Shown: positions 43,199 to 51,812, numbered from the stretch's first letter. The stretch: DNA of 64,000 nt from Desulfarculus baarsii DSM 2075 (GCF_000143965.1 NC_014365.1:186001-250000), one strand, 5' to 3'. The notes: generated by a model not told the origin, from the sequence alone. Numbers and translations are program-made.

Positions 43199-44008
43199 GT
43201 GCGCCTGGTGGTCTTCAGCGACCTCGACGGCACGCTCCTCGATCATCACGATTATGCCTGGAGCGCGGCCCGGCCGGCCCTGAGCGCGCTGCGGGCCGCC
43301 GGCGGGGCGCTGGTGCTGTGCAGCAGCAAGACCAGCGCCGAGATGATCGCCCTGCACGGCGAGATGGGCCTGAGCGAGCCGTTGGTGGCCGAAAACGGCG
43401 GCGGGATCTTCGCGCCCGAAGCTCACCCCCTGGCCGCCGGGCCGGGCTGGCGGCCGGCCGAAGCGGGCTGGCGCGTGCTTGCCCTGGGCCTGGGCATAGA
43501 CGAGGTGCGCGCCCGCCTGGCCCGCTTCAACGGGCCATTCGGGGCCAGGGGCTTTGGCCAGATGAGCGACGCCGAGGTGGCCGGCCTCACCGGCCTGAGC
43601 CCGGCGCGGGCGGCCCTGGCCCGGCGGCGGCGCTTCAACGAGCCGCTGATCCTGCCCCGGCCCGAGGAGCAGGCCGAAAGCTTCATCGCCGCGGCCCGGG
43701 CCCACGGCCTGGCCGTGACGCGGGGCGGGCGGTTTTTTCATCTGCTGGGCGGCGGCGACAAGGGCGCGGCCGTGGCCAGGCTCATCGATTATTATAAGGG
43801 CGGCGCCGAGGAAATCCGCACCATGGCCCTGGGCGACGCGCCCAACGACGCCTCCATGCTGCGGGCGGTGGACTGGCCCGTGTTGCTGGCCCGGCCCGAC
43901 GGCTCCCACGCCGCCGTGGACGCGCCGGGCCTCGCGTTGCAACCCCTGCCCGGCCCCCGTGGCTGGAACCGCGCCGTGTTGGCGGCGCTGGAGGAACTGG
44001 CCCCATGA
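43199..44008 (+). CDS. HAD hydrolase of the mannosyl-3-phosphoglycerate phosphatase type
   Basis: 269 aa from GTG 43199. HAD motif I is FSDLDGTLLD, motif II is LCSSKT, and the acidic end motif is GDAPNDASML. The cap (~95-190) has GFGQMSDAEVAGLTGLS and RRRFNEPLI, followed by GRFFHLLGGGDKGAAV, which are the marks of MpgP/YedP rather than of Cof-type or trehalose phosphatases. It should remove phosphate from mannosyl- or glucosyl-3-phosphoglycerate. The likely synthase is the glycosyltransferase at 34.2 kb. It lies between thiC and birA, overlapping birA by 4 bases. Confidence 0.87.
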   Translation: MRLVVFSDLDGTLLDHHDYAWSAARPALSALRAAGGALVLCSSKTSAEMIALHGEMGLSEPLVAENGGGIFAPEAHPLAAGPGWRPAEAGWRVLALGLGIDEVRARLARFNGPFGARGFGQMSDAEVAGLTGLSPARAALARRRRFNEPLILPRPEEQAESFIAAARAHGLAVTRGGRFFHLLGGGDKGAAVARLIDYYKGGAEEIRTMALGDAPNDASMLRAVDWPVLLARPDGSHAAVDAPGLALQPLPGPRGWNRAVLAALEELAP

Positions 44009-45006
44009 GCACGCCCACCAGCCGGGTGCTGAAACTTTTGCTGGAGGCCCAAGGCCCCCGTTCGGGTCAGGAGATGGGCCGGCTGCTGGGTTGCAGCCGG
44101 GCGGCGGTGGGCAAGGCGGTGGCGAATTTGCGCCAGCGGGGGTTTGCCATCGAGGCCAGGCCCCGGGCGGGCTATCTGCTGGTGGCCGAGCCCGAGGCCG
44201 TCTTGGCCGAACGCGTGGAGGCCCGCCTGCCCGAGGGCTGCCTGGGCCGGCCGCTTTTGCACTACCAGACCATCGACTCGACCAACCTGGAGGCCCGCCG
44301 CCTGGCCGAGGCCGGCGCGGCCCACGGGGCTTGCCTCTGCGCCGAGCACCAGAGCGCCGGCCGGGGTCGGCTGGGCCGGGCCTGGCAGGCGCCGGTGGGG
44401 GCCAGTCTGCTGTTTTCGCTGTTGCTGCGGCCGGTCGATCTGCCGGTCGATCTGGTTTTTCTGCTGAACAACGTGGTCAGCCTGGCCGTGTGCCGGGCGG
44501 TGGAAGGGCTTTGCGGATTGCGGGCCATGGTCAAGTGGCCCAATGATGTTTTTCTCGACGGGCGCAAGCTGGTGGGCGTGCTGACCGAGTTCACCTGCCG
44601 GGCCGACCGGATCGACCACGTGGTGGTCGGCGCGGGGCTGAATGTCAACTGGAGCCCCGAAGATCTGGCCATGCTACCCGCGCCGGCCGCCTCGCTGCTG
44701 GCCGCCAGCGGCCGCCGCTGGGACCGCGCCGTGCTCCTGGCGGCCATTCTGCGCCAGGCCGACGCCCTCTACGCCTCGCTGCTGGCCGGCCAACTGGAGG
44801 CGCTGCGCGATGAATATCAACGCCAGAGCCTCTTGCTGGGCCGCCAGGTGACGATCGACGACGGTGGCGCGCTGGTGGGCGGCCAGGTGGCCGGCTTCGA
44901 GCCAGACGGCGCGTTGCGCCTGAGCACCGGCCCCGGCCGCGTCAGGATTGTCCGCCACGGCGACGTGAGCCTCAAGTCCATCGCCGGCCTGGAGGGCAGG
45001 GAATAG
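44005..45006 (+). CDS. birA: BirA: biotin-protein ligase with repressor domain
   Basis: 333 aa. An N-terminal winged helix (RVLKLLLEAQGPRSGQEMGR, RAAVGKAVANLRQRGF) is joined to the ligase. The ligase has QTIDSTNLEARRLAEAG, the biotin/AMP loop AEHQSAGRGRLGRAWQAP, VKWPNDVFLDGRKLVGVLTE and GAGLNVN. The C-terminal SH3-like domain follows. Joins biotin to carboxyl-carrier proteins and can repress biotin genes. No bio genes in the window. Confidence 0.95.
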   Translation: MSTPTSRVLKLLLEAQGPRSGQEMGRLLGCSRAAVGKAVANLRQRGFAIEARPRAGYLLVAEPEAVLAERVEARLPEGCLGRPLLHYQTIDSTNLEARRLAEAGAAHGACLCAEHQSAGRGRLGRAWQAPVGASLLFSLLLRPVDLPVDLVFLLNNVVSLAVCRAVEGLCGLRAMVKWPNDVFLDGRKLVGVLTEFTCRADRIDHVVVGAGLNVNWSPEDLAMLPAPAASLLAASGRRWDRAVLLAAILRQADALYASLLAGQLEALRDEYQRQSLLLGRQVTIDDGGALVGGQVAGFEPDGALRLSTGPGRVRIVRHGDVSLKSIAGLEGRE

Positions 45007-45008
45007 GC

Positions 45009-45503
45009 TCAGGCCCGCGCGATGTCGCGGCAATAGACCATCTTGGCGTCGCCGGGTGCGTAAAAGTCGTCCATGCGCGCGGCGAGGCGGTAGCCCAGGC
45101 CGGCGTAGAAACGCCGCGTGGCCGCGTAAGGCTGGCGCGAGGACGTCTCGACATAGACGCGCCGCCCGCCCAACTCGGCCACGCGACGCTCCACCTGGGC
45201 CATCAGCGCCCGACCCAGGCCCCGGCCCTGGCGCGCCGGATCGACGACGATCCAATATAAATCCCAACAGGCGTCGGTGCAGGCAATGGGCCCGAAGCAG
45301 GCGTAGCCGGGGCATTGGTCGTTTTCGGCAGCAAAAACAAAATGATAGCCGCTGGCCAGGCCCTTGGCCCGGCGCTCTTGCACCAGCTCCACGGCCACCA
45401 GCACCTCCTCGGCCGAAAAATTGCCGGCGGCCAGGCACAGGCCGCGCACCAACTCTTCGTCGCCGCGGGCCAGCTCCTCGCGCCAAGGCGCGGCGAACGC
45501 CAT
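45009..45503 (-). CDS. GNAT N-acetyltransferase, last gene of the KamA/ATP-grasp cluster
   Basis: 164 aa from ATG 45503, which overlaps the stop of the ATP-grasp gene before it. GNAT fold: YWIVVDPARQGRGLGRALMA (motif A with Q-x2-GRG), VYVETSSRQPYAATRRFYAG, LGYRLAARMDDFYAPGDAKM. That end resembles GNAT enzymes acting on amino-acid-like substrates. Because KamA is in the same operon it could acetylate beta-lysine or its conjugate; it is shorter than the known beta-lysine acetyltransferase AblB (~270 aa). Convergent with birA, 2 bases apart. Confidence 0.88.
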   Translation of the reverse strand: MAFAAPWREELARGDEELVRGLCLAAGNFSAEEVLVAVELVQERRAKGLASGYHFVFAAENDQCPGYACFGPIACTDACWDLYWIVVDPARQGRGLGRALMAQVERRVAELGGRRVYVETSSRQPYAATRRFYAGLGYRLAARMDDFYAPGDAKMVYCRDIARA

Positions 45504-46525
45504 CAGGCCAGCCCCGTCTTTTCGACCGCGCAACCCCGCCGCCGGCCCCGGCTGGCCGAACCCAGAATGCGCCAGACCACGATGGTCTGATCCAGCCCGG
45601 CCCGGCGGGCGGCGGCCATGAAGCCGGCGTCGTCGGCCAGGCAGGGGTTGGCGTTGACCTCGAGGATGAACGGCCGGCCCTTGCGATCGACGCGAAAATC
45701 GACCCTGGCCCAGCCCCGCAGGCCAAACAGCCGCCAACAGCGCAGGCTCATGGCCTTGAGACGGGCCAGCAGTTCGGCGTCGCGGGGCTCGAAGTCAAAG
45801 CGTCGCGGGGTGTGGTTGTATTCGTGGGAATCCTCCACCCACTTGGCCCGATAGCCCACGATGTGGGGTTTGCCGGGCTGGAAGCCCTCGAAGGTGATCT
45901 CGGCCGGCGGCAACACCTCGGGCCCCCGCGAGCCGGCCAGGATGGCGATGTTGAACTCGCGGCCATCGATGTAAGCCTCGGCGAAACAGTCGCCGCCCAG
46001 GGCCTTGCCCCGCTGGGCGATGGCCGCGCGCATGGCCGCCCGGCCCAGGGGCTTGATGATCGAGTGGTCGTCCAGGCCCACCGAGCCGTGCTCCCAGACG
46101 GATTTGACGATATAGCGCCTCAGTGGCGAAAATGGCAGGCCGTCATCGCGGGGGCCGCACCAGTCGGGCGTGGGCAGGTTGCTCTCGCGCATGGCCTTTT
46201 TGGCCAGGAGCTTCTGCGATGTCAGCAGCATGCCCCTGGCCCCGGCCCCGGTGTAGCGCAGGCGCAGGCGCTCCAGCAGCAGCGGGGCCAGGTGGATCAT
46301 GCGGGCCATGCCCAGGGGCGTCTCGACCAGGTTGAAGACCACATCCGGCCGCAGCTCCTCCAGGGCCTGACGGGTCTGATCGACCTCGGGGCCAAAGGCC
46401 AGGCCCTGGGCGCGATGACCCAGGCGGCCCAGCGCCGCCAGCACCTGGCTGGCCTGGACGACGTTGTCGGCCAGATCGGGCGCGGCGTCGGGAGACGCCA
46501 TGTCGTGCAAAACCACCACTTTCAT
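45503..46525 (-). CDS. ATP-grasp ligase A (D-Ala-D-Ala ligase-like)
   Basis: 340 aa, cytosolic. N-terminal Rossmann-like part (MKVVVLHDMAS to RPDVVFNLVETPLGMARMIH), then the ATP-grasp core: AKKAMRESNLPTPDWC, RRYIVKSVWEHGSVGLDDHS, CFAEAYIDGREFNIAILAGS and the metal-binding VDFRVDRKGRPFILEVNANP. These residues are those of carboxylate-amine ligases. The region is followed by a basic tail (ASRGRRRGC). It lies between a second ATP-grasp gene and the GNAT gene. A ligase joining an amino acid to an amine or peptide is expected; the substrate is not known. Confidence 0.9.
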   Translation of the reverse strand: MKVVVLHDMASPDAAPDLADNVVQASQVLAALGRLGHRAQGLAFGPEVDQTRQALEELRPDVVFNLVETPLGMARMIHLAPLLLERLRLRYTGAGARGMLLTSQKLLAKKAMRESNLPTPDWCGPRDDGLPFSPLRRYIVKSVWEHGSVGLDDHSIIKPLGRAAMRAAIAQRGKALGGDCFAEAYIDGREFNIAILAGSRGPEVLPPAEITFEGFQPGKPHIVGYRAKWVEDSHEYNHTPRRFDFEPRDAELLARLKAMSLRCWRLFGLRGWARVDFRVDRKGRPFILEVNANPCLADDAGFMAAARRAGLDQTIVVWRILGSASRGRRRGCAVEKTGLA

Positions 46526-46542
46526 GGCGCGCTCCCGGTTGT

Positions 46543-47529
46543 TCAGGCCGCGACCGTGGCCCGGCGGGCCAGGGCCGAGGCGACGATGGCCTCGATCAGT
46601 TCATCATAGCCCATGCCGGCCAGGCCGCAGAGGATGGGCAGGTCCGAGTGGCCGGGGCACAGGCCGGCCAGGGGGTTGATCTCCATGAAATGGGGCCGGC
46701 CCGTTTCGTCGCAGCGCAGATCCACCCGGCTGGCGTCGCGGCAGCCCAGGCCGCGATGGGCGGCCACGGCCAAGGCGGCGCAGGCCTGGGCCAGGGGGCC
46801 GTCGGCCAGCTCGTAGCGCACCAGGCCCTCGCAGTTTTCCTTGTTGTGATAAGAATATACCTCGGCCTCGGCCCTGGCCAGCAAGATCACCTCCATCACC
46901 GCCACGGCCCTGGCCGCCGACCCCGTGCCCAGCACGCCCACGGTGAACTCGCGGCCGGGCAAAAAGTGCTCGACCAGCACCGGCTGGCCGTAGCGCGCCA
47001 GCAGCCGCTGGCAGACCGCCGCCAGCGCCGCCGCGTCACCCACCTTGCCGGCCGCCTCCACGCCCCGGCCGGTGCCCTCGGCCACCGGCTTGGCGAACAA
47101 CGGATAGGCCAGCGACACCTCGGCCAGTTGAGCCACGTCGTCGATGACGGCGAAATCCGGCGTGGCCAGGCCCAAGTCGCGCACGACCCGCTTGGCCATG
47201 GCCTTGTGCAGGGTCAGGCTCAGGGTCAGCGGATCGGAAAACACATAGGCCTGGCCGTGGTAATCCAGCACCGCCGGAACCTGGGCCTCGCGGCCGAAGC
47301 CGCCCAGGCCCTCGGCGATGTTGAAGACCAAGTCCCAGCGCTGGCCGGCCAAGAGCGCCGCCATCAGCTCCGGCAAGCCGCCCACCCGGCGGGGCTGATG
47401 CCCCAGCCGGGTCAGGGCCGCCTCGATGGCCGCGATCGTCTCGGGGCTGTCGAACTCGGCCACGGCCTCGGGCTCGAAGCCCCGGGCCAGATAGTCTTGG
47501 CGCAGATCATAGGTCAGGCCGATAAGCAT
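46543..47529 (-). CDS. ATP-grasp ligase B (D-Ala-D-Ala ligase-like)
   Basis: 328 aa. Starts MLIGLTYDLRQDYLARGFEP (a loop unlike ordinary Ddl), then DLVFNIAEGLGGFGREAQVP, TLHKAMAKRVVRDLGLATPD, YPLFAKPVAEGTGRGVEAAG, VLVEHFLPGREFTVGVLGTG and the metal ligands in SRVDLRCDETGRPHFMEINP. Distinct from ligase A in its opening, so the two probably act in sequence. It lies 12 bases after the kamA stop and 17 before ligase A. Confidence 0.9.
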   Translation of the reverse strand: MLIGLTYDLRQDYLARGFEPEAVAEFDSPETIAAIEAALTRLGHQPRRVGGLPELMAALLAGQRWDLVFNIAEGLGGFGREAQVPAVLDYHGQAYVFSDPLTLSLTLHKAMAKRVVRDLGLATPDFAVIDDVAQLAEVSLAYPLFAKPVAEGTGRGVEAAGKVGDAAALAAVCQRLLARYGQPVLVEHFLPGREFTVGVLGTGSAARAVAVMEVILLARAEAEVYSYHNKENCEGLVRYELADGPLAQACAALAVAAHRGLGCRDASRVDLRCDETGRPHFMEINPLAGLCPGHSDLPILCGLAGMGYDELIEAIVASALARRATVAA

Positions 47530-47541
47530 CGCGTCGCCTTG

Positions 47542-48834
47542 TCAGCACAGGGCCCGGCCGGGGCCGTGGGCGTTGTCGGGGTAGGCGTATTGACCGCCCT
47601 CGTAATTGCGCAGCAACAGCGCTTCATCTTGGCGACCGATCACCGACTCGGGGTAGAGGGCCACCTTGCCGCCGCCGCCCGGGGCGTCGATGACGTAGGT
47701 GGGCACGGCGTAGCCGGTGGTGTGGCCGCGCAGGCCGGCGACGATCTCCAGGCCCTTGGCCACGGGCGTGCGAAAATGGGCCGAGCCGCAGATGGGGTCG
47801 CATTGATAGAGGTAATAGGGCCGCACGCGCAGGCGCAGCAAACCCTGCATCAGCGCGCGCATGGTGGCGACATCATCGTTGATGCCGGCCAGCAGCACCG
47901 TCTGGCTGCCCAGGGGGACGCCGGCGTCGGCCAGGCGGGCGCAGGCCTTGGCCGCCTCGACGGTCAGCTCGGCCGGGTGCATGAAGTGCAGGCTGATGAA
48001 CAGCGGGTGGTATTTTTTCAGCATGCGGGTCAAGGCCGGGGTCACCCGCTGGGGCAACACGGCCGGAACCTTGCTGCCGATGCGGATGATCTCCACGTGA
48101 CGCATGGCCCGCAGGCGCGAAAGCAGCCACTCCAGGCGGTCGTCGGCCATGGTCAGCGGGTCGCCGCCCGAGATCAGCACGTCGCGCACGGCGGGCGTGG
48201 CCTCAATGTAGGCCAGGGCCCGCTCCAGGGCGCGCTTGCCCGTGTGCATGCCGCCGCCGCCCACCAGGCGCGAGCGCGTGCAATAGCGGCAATAGGTCGA
48301 GCAAAAGCCGGTGGCCAACAGCAACACCCGGTCGGGGTAGCGGTGGACCAGGCCGGGCGCGGCCATGTCGGCGTCCTCGGCCAGGGGGTCGTGGCTTTCG
48401 CCGGGGCTGACCACGGCCTCCATCCAGGTGGGCACCACGGCCCGGCGCAGGGGGTCGGCCGGATTTTGGCGGTCGATCAAGCTGAGATAATAGGGCGTGA
48501 TGGCCATGGGCAGACGGCCGGCCACGGCCTCGAAGGCGCGGCGTTCTTCTTGCGCCAGGGGAAAAAAGCGCTCCAACGCCTGGGGGTTGGTCAGGCGGTT
48601 GCGCACCTGCCAGCGCCAGTCATTCCACTGGGCCGCGCAGACGCCGGGAAAAAAGCGGCGGCGAAAGGCGGCGCTGGCGCTGGATTGATGAGGATTGAAA
48701 CCATGGCCCGCCTCGGTCGACCAATCGACCGCGGGCGTGGCGGGTAGCGGGCAAGGGACGGATTTTCGGCCTGGAGGGTCCAGGTCTTCGGTGGAGGCTT
48801 CGCACTGGTTGCTGTTGGCGGCGATTTGGCTCAT
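47542..48834 (-). CDS. kamA: KamA-family lysine 2,3-aminomutase
   Basis: 430 aa. PLP- and radical-SAM-dependent enzyme. Cluster motif C178-x3-C182-x2-C185 in FCSTYCRYC; PLP lysine K390 in DAPGGGGK. The two acidic residues that hold the lysine side-chain amine in the known enzyme are kept (D346 in QCDP, D383 in DAPGG), which argues for lysine rather than glutamate as substrate. Hence beta-lysine is the expected product. A ~50-residue N-terminal tail is low in motifs. It leads two ATP-grasp ligases and a GNAT, a set suited to making a beta-lysine amide or peptide. Not next to an efp gene. Confidence 0.92.
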   Translation of the reverse strand: MSQIAANSNQCEASTEDLDPPGRKSVPCPLPATPAVDWSTEAGHGFNPHQSSASAAFRRRFFPGVCAAQWNDWRWQVRNRLTNPQALERFFPLAQEERRAFEAVAGRLPMAITPYYLSLIDRQNPADPLRRAVVPTWMEAVVSPGESHDPLAEDADMAAPGLVHRYPDRVLLLATGFCSTYCRYCTRSRLVGGGGMHTGKRALERALAYIEATPAVRDVLISGGDPLTMADDRLEWLLSRLRAMRHVEIIRIGSKVPAVLPQRVTPALTRMLKKYHPLFISLHFMHPAELTVEAAKACARLADAGVPLGSQTVLLAGINDDVATMRALMQGLLRLRVRPYYLYQCDPICGSAHFRTPVAKGLEIVAGLRGHTTGYAVPTYVIDAPGGGGKVALYPESVIGRQDEALLLRNYEGGQYAYPDNAHGPGRALC

Positions 48835-48924
48835 TCTGAAGCTCCTGCCCCAAATAATTCCGTTGCGTTTTTTTGGTGGATGATTCCGGGCGGCCGGCCC
48901 GATCGGTTGACGGCCCGACGACCG

Positions 48925-49218
48925 TTAGCGCGGGCCGCCGTCGACCGGGAAGATACGCCCTCGAGCCAGGTTGGTTTGGGCGAAACGCTTGACCTTCAGC
49001 GCCGGCTCGCCGCCGCTTTCGGTCAAGTCGCCCCAGACGGTGACCTCGCGGCGCAGAAGGGTCATCATTTCCTTGCGCAGTTCGCCGGGCAGCAGCCGGT
49101 GAACCGTCTCGTCGTAGCTGGCGATGGCAAAGACTTCGACGTTGCCGGCGCGGTCCCACTCCACGGGGATCAAAAGGCCGGTCAACTCGGTTTCTTTGGT
49201 GCGGCAGGCGCAGTTCAT
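48925..49218 (-). CDS. Small uncharacterised protein, possible OB-fold type
   Basis: 97 aa from ATG 49218 after AGGAG; longer frames have no ribosome site. Beta-rich, without signal peptide: ETELTGLLIPVEWDRAGNVE, FAIASYDETVHRLL, LRREVTVWGDLTESGGEPAL, KVKRFAQTNL. The alternation of strands with a VxGxV-like step resembles nucleic-acid or ligand-binding OB folds. An N-terminal Cys pair (MNCAC) is notable. It precedes kamA by 90 bases on the same strand, so it probably opens that operon. Function unknown. Confidence 0.6.
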   Translation of the reverse strand: MNCACRTKETELTGLLIPVEWDRAGNVEVFAIASYDETVHRLLPGELRKEMMTLLRREVTVWGDLTESGGEPALKVKRFAQTNLARGRIFPVDGGPR

Positions 49219-49328
49219 TGCTGGCGTCTCCTGGCGTACATCGCCGCCGGGCGCTCTTTCAAGCCATGTGCCAACGGATATCGCTTTGAAATTACGAATT
49301 GTTTTAATGTTACAAGCGATTGGGGTGA

Positions 49329-49342
49329 AGTGAAATTTCACT
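49329..49342. promoter_or_regulatory. Perfect 14-bp palindrome AGTGAAATTTCACT
   Basis: Lies 111 bases before the 97-aa gene start and 63 bases after the sulfotransferase stop. A similar site (11 of 14) is at 51903-51916, 50 bases before the sigma-54 promoter of the membrane glycosyltransferase, so both may bind the regulator encoded at 50308-51714. Confidence 0.5.
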
Positions 49343-49404
49343 CAAGCCCAGGTATGGGCGGCGCGGCCGACCGCAATCCTTGGCTCGCGCCACCCGCGCT
49401 GAAG

Positions 49405-50184
49405 TCATTTGAAAGGGTTCAGCGGCGCCGGCAAGTTCCGGGACCGGGCCAGGCGACCGTACAATTCCATGTCGCGCTGGTTCAACCGGGCCAACTGTTT
49501 GATCAGGTCATCGTCGCTCGCCAATCGGGCCAGGCGTTGGGCGTAGCCCGGCAGGCGGCCCTTGTTGTCGGCGCGGGCGGCGGGGCGCTCCGGCCAACCC
49601 AAGGCCGTGGCCAACCGCGCCAGGTCGGAAGGATAGCGCTCTTGCAGCCCCACGAAGTCAAAATCGTCAATCGTCATTGATTTAAGTATGTTGTTGCTGA
49701 CAAAATCGCGCATGACGGGCAGGCGGGCAAACCGTGGCAGATCCAATTCGTGCTCCAGCATGTGATCGTGGATCAAGTTGCCGTGGCGGTCGCTGGTCAG
49801 CCAGAAATAATAGTGGCTGACCAGCCGAGCCACCGGATGACGCAACCAGATGACGCGCTTGGCCTCCGGGCAGGCCAACAGATACTTGTCGGCCGGAAAG
49901 TGACCATGGATCACTGTGGTTCGCGGCGGCAGGCCGGCCACCAGGCCCACCGCCCGCCGCTGGGCCAGCTCCGGGTCCAGGTGGCAAAGCGAACGGGGGT
50001 CTTCCATGAACTCGGCGTAATCGCCAAAACCCGCCTCTGGGCCATAGTGCTCGGCCAAGGCCCGGCGGAAGCTGGCGCCCGCCGCCTTGGGCACGTGCAC
50101 GCTGATCAGCTCCACCCGCGGCGCGGGCTGCGGCGCGGCGGCCCGTGGCCCTCGAAGCTTTTTAAATGATCCGAATACTCCCAT
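49405..50184 (-). CDS. Sulfotransferase-family protein
   Basis: 259 aa from ATG 50184. The PAPS 5'-phosphosulfate loop is seen as ISVHVPKAAGASFRRALAEH, and the 3'-phosphate motif as RVIWLRHPVARLVSHYYFWL with the usual R..P..R..S pattern. HGHFPADKYLL and a helical C-terminal part complete the Sulfotransfer_2 type fold. It should move sulfate from PAPS to a sugar or lipid. The neighbouring membrane glycosyltransferase suggests a sulfated surface polysaccharide, which is inference. The ribosome site is weak. Confidence 0.85.
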   Translation of the reverse strand: MGVFGSFKKLRGPRAAAPQPAPRVELISVHVPKAAGASFRRALAEHYGPEAGFGDYAEFMEDPRSLCHLDPELAQRRAVGLVAGLPPRTTVIHGHFPADKYLLACPEAKRVIWLRHPVARLVSHYYFWLTSDRHGNLIHDHMLEHELDLPRFARLPVMRDFVSNNILKSMTIDDFDFVGLQERYPSDLARLATALGWPERPAARADNKGRLPGYAQRLARLASDDDLIKQLARLNQRDMELYGRLARSRNLPAPLNPFK

Positions 50185-50307
50185 TGCTCGGCCCGACCCG
50201 CGTTGCACGAATGGTTCACGGCAGGGCAAGCCGCGTGGAATTTCGCCGCTTGCCGGCTTGCCTCGCAGGGAATAATCGGAATCCGTCGTCCCGTGGTTAC
50301 GGCGCGC

Positions 50308-51714
50308 TCAGCGAAAATCCTTGGCGCGCAGGCCGTACTTGGCCATCAGGTAGCGATATTGGCGGGTGGTCACGCCGGCCTGGGCCGCGCAGCGGTCCAC
50401 GCGGCCTTTCTTTTGCGTGAGCTGCTTGATCAGGTAGCGCTGTTCGACCTCGTTGACCGCCCGCTGGCGGGCCTCGGCCAGGCGCAGCTCAAAGGCCTCC
50501 TCCTCGCCGGGCGCGGGGGAGCTGAGGGCCAGCAGGTCGGCGGGGAAGCTGGTGGCGCAGAGGGTGTCGGTCTTTTCGAGGATATAGGCGCGCTCCAGCA
50601 GGTTTTCCAGCTCGCGGATGTTGCCGGGCCAGGCGTAATTGCGCAGCGCCTCCATGACCGTGGCGTCGATGGCCCCGATGTTCTTGCCGTATTCGGCGTT
50701 GAGGCGCTCTAGAAAGGTGCGGGCCAGAATACCCACGTCCTCGCGGCGTTGGCGCAGAGGCGGCAGTTCGATCTGGAAGACGTTGAGCCGATAGAACAGG
50801 TCGCCACGAAAGGCCCCGGCCTCCATCAGCTCTTGCAGGTTGACGTTGCTGGCGGCCACCACGCGCACGTCCACGGCGATGGTGCGCTCGCCGCCGACCC
50901 GCGAGAATGTGCCGTCCTGCAACACCTGAAGCAGCTTGATCTGGGCGTTGGGCGAGACGGTGCCGATCTCGTCGAGGAAGATCGTGCCGCGATCGGCCAG
51001 CTCGAACTTGCCCAGCTTGCGGCGTTCGGCCCCGGTGAACGAGCCCTTTTCGTGGCCGAACAACTCGCTTTCCACCAGATTTTCGGGGATGGCCCCACAG
51101 TGAACGGAGATGAACGGGCCGGAGCCTCGCTTGCTGTGGCTGTGGATCAGCTTGGCGATGAGGCTCTTGCCGGTGCCGGTCTCGCCGGTGAGCAAGACCG
51201 TGGCCTTGGTCGAGGCCACCGACTCGATGCGCTCGTAGACGGCCTTCATCAGCGGCGAGCGGGTGCGCACCAGATCGCGGGACTCCACCCGCCAGAAACT
51301 GTCGCGCAAAAATTGCAGCTCGGCCTGAATCTTGTGGCTTTGCCGCAGGTTGTCCAGCACCAGCTCGACCTCGTGGACGTCCACCGGATAGATCAGATAG
51401 TCCTCGGCCCCGGCCTTGACCGCCTCCACCGCCTGGCGGATGGCTTCCGGCGGGGCCAGGATGACCACGGGGACATTGCGGTGGCCGTTGCGAAAATGGC
51501 GCAGCCCCGCGGCGAAATCGCGCTGATTCTCGGGCGGCAGGCACTGGCGGATAAAGTCTATGTCAATGAAATAAATATCGAAAGCGCGCTTGCCGATGGC
51601 TTCCAGACAGGCGGGGCCGGTGTCGGTCACGGCCACCGAATAGACCGCCGACAGGCAGGCGTGGATGCTGGCCTGGGCGTTTTTGTCGTTGGTGCCAACC
51701 AAAACGGTTTTCAA
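50308..51714 (-). CDS. NtrC-like sigma-54 activator with degenerate receiver domain
   Basis: 468 aa from TTG 51714, GGAGG 8 bases before. Receiver (1-120): the usual N-terminal acidic pair is replaced (VLVGTNDKN) while a candidate acceptor Asp is kept in FDIYFIDIDF, so phosphorylation may be altered. AAA+ domain: Walker A LLTGETGTGKS, the sigma-54-contact loop KGSFTGAE, Walker B GTIFLDEIGT, and NIRELENLLERA. C-terminal Fis-type helix-turn-helix (RCAAQAGVTTRQYRYLMAKY). No kinase lies beside it. It is divergent from a membrane glycosyltransferase that has a sigma-54 promoter, its likely target. Confidence 0.94.
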   Translation of the reverse strand: MKTVLVGTNDKNAQASIHACLSAVYSVAVTDTGPACLEAIGKRAFDIYFIDIDFIRQCLPPENQRDFAAGLRHFRNGHRNVPVVILAPPEAIRQAVEAVKAGAEDYLIYPVDVHEVELVLDNLRQSHKIQAELQFLRDSFWRVESRDLVRTRSPLMKAVYERIESVASTKATVLLTGETGTGKSLIAKLIHSHSKRGSGPFISVHCGAIPENLVESELFGHEKGSFTGAERRKLGKFELADRGTIFLDEIGTVSPNAQIKLLQVLQDGTFSRVGGERTIAVDVRVVAASNVNLQELMEAGAFRGDLFYRLNVFQIELPPLRQRREDVGILARTFLERLNAEYGKNIGAIDATVMEALRNYAWPGNIRELENLLERAYILEKTDTLCATSFPADLLALSSPAPGEEEAFELRLAEARQRAVNEVEQRYLIKQLTQKKGRVDRCAAQAGVTTRQYRYLMAKYGLRAKDFR

Positions 51715-51795
51715 AAGCCGCCTCCAGGGGCGCTTGACGCCAAATGCCAAAAAAATATAACAAAATCGCCATGGCCGCCAGAACAATCGTGGCGG

Positions 51796-51812
51796 GTGAA
51801 TTTTGACTTCAC
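51796..51812. promoter_or_regulatory. Inverted repeat GTGAA-N7-TTCAC in the activator/glycosyltransferase gap
   Basis: A 5-bp perfect inverted repeat sharing the GTGAA/TTCAC arms of the palindrome at 49329. It is ~155 bases before the sigma-54 promoter, a usual distance for an upstream activator site. Confidence 0.35.

Noticed and set aside
45503-47529. Two copies of D-Ala-D-Ala ligase for cell-wall synthesis
   Set aside because: The two proteins differ strongly from each other, lie with kamA and a GNAT, and no mur genes are near; a special amide ligase role is more likely.
49405-50307. Upstream extension of the sulfotransferase (start at 50229)
   Set aside because: The extra residues are not conserved-looking, and ATG 50184 sits closer to the fold's first strand.
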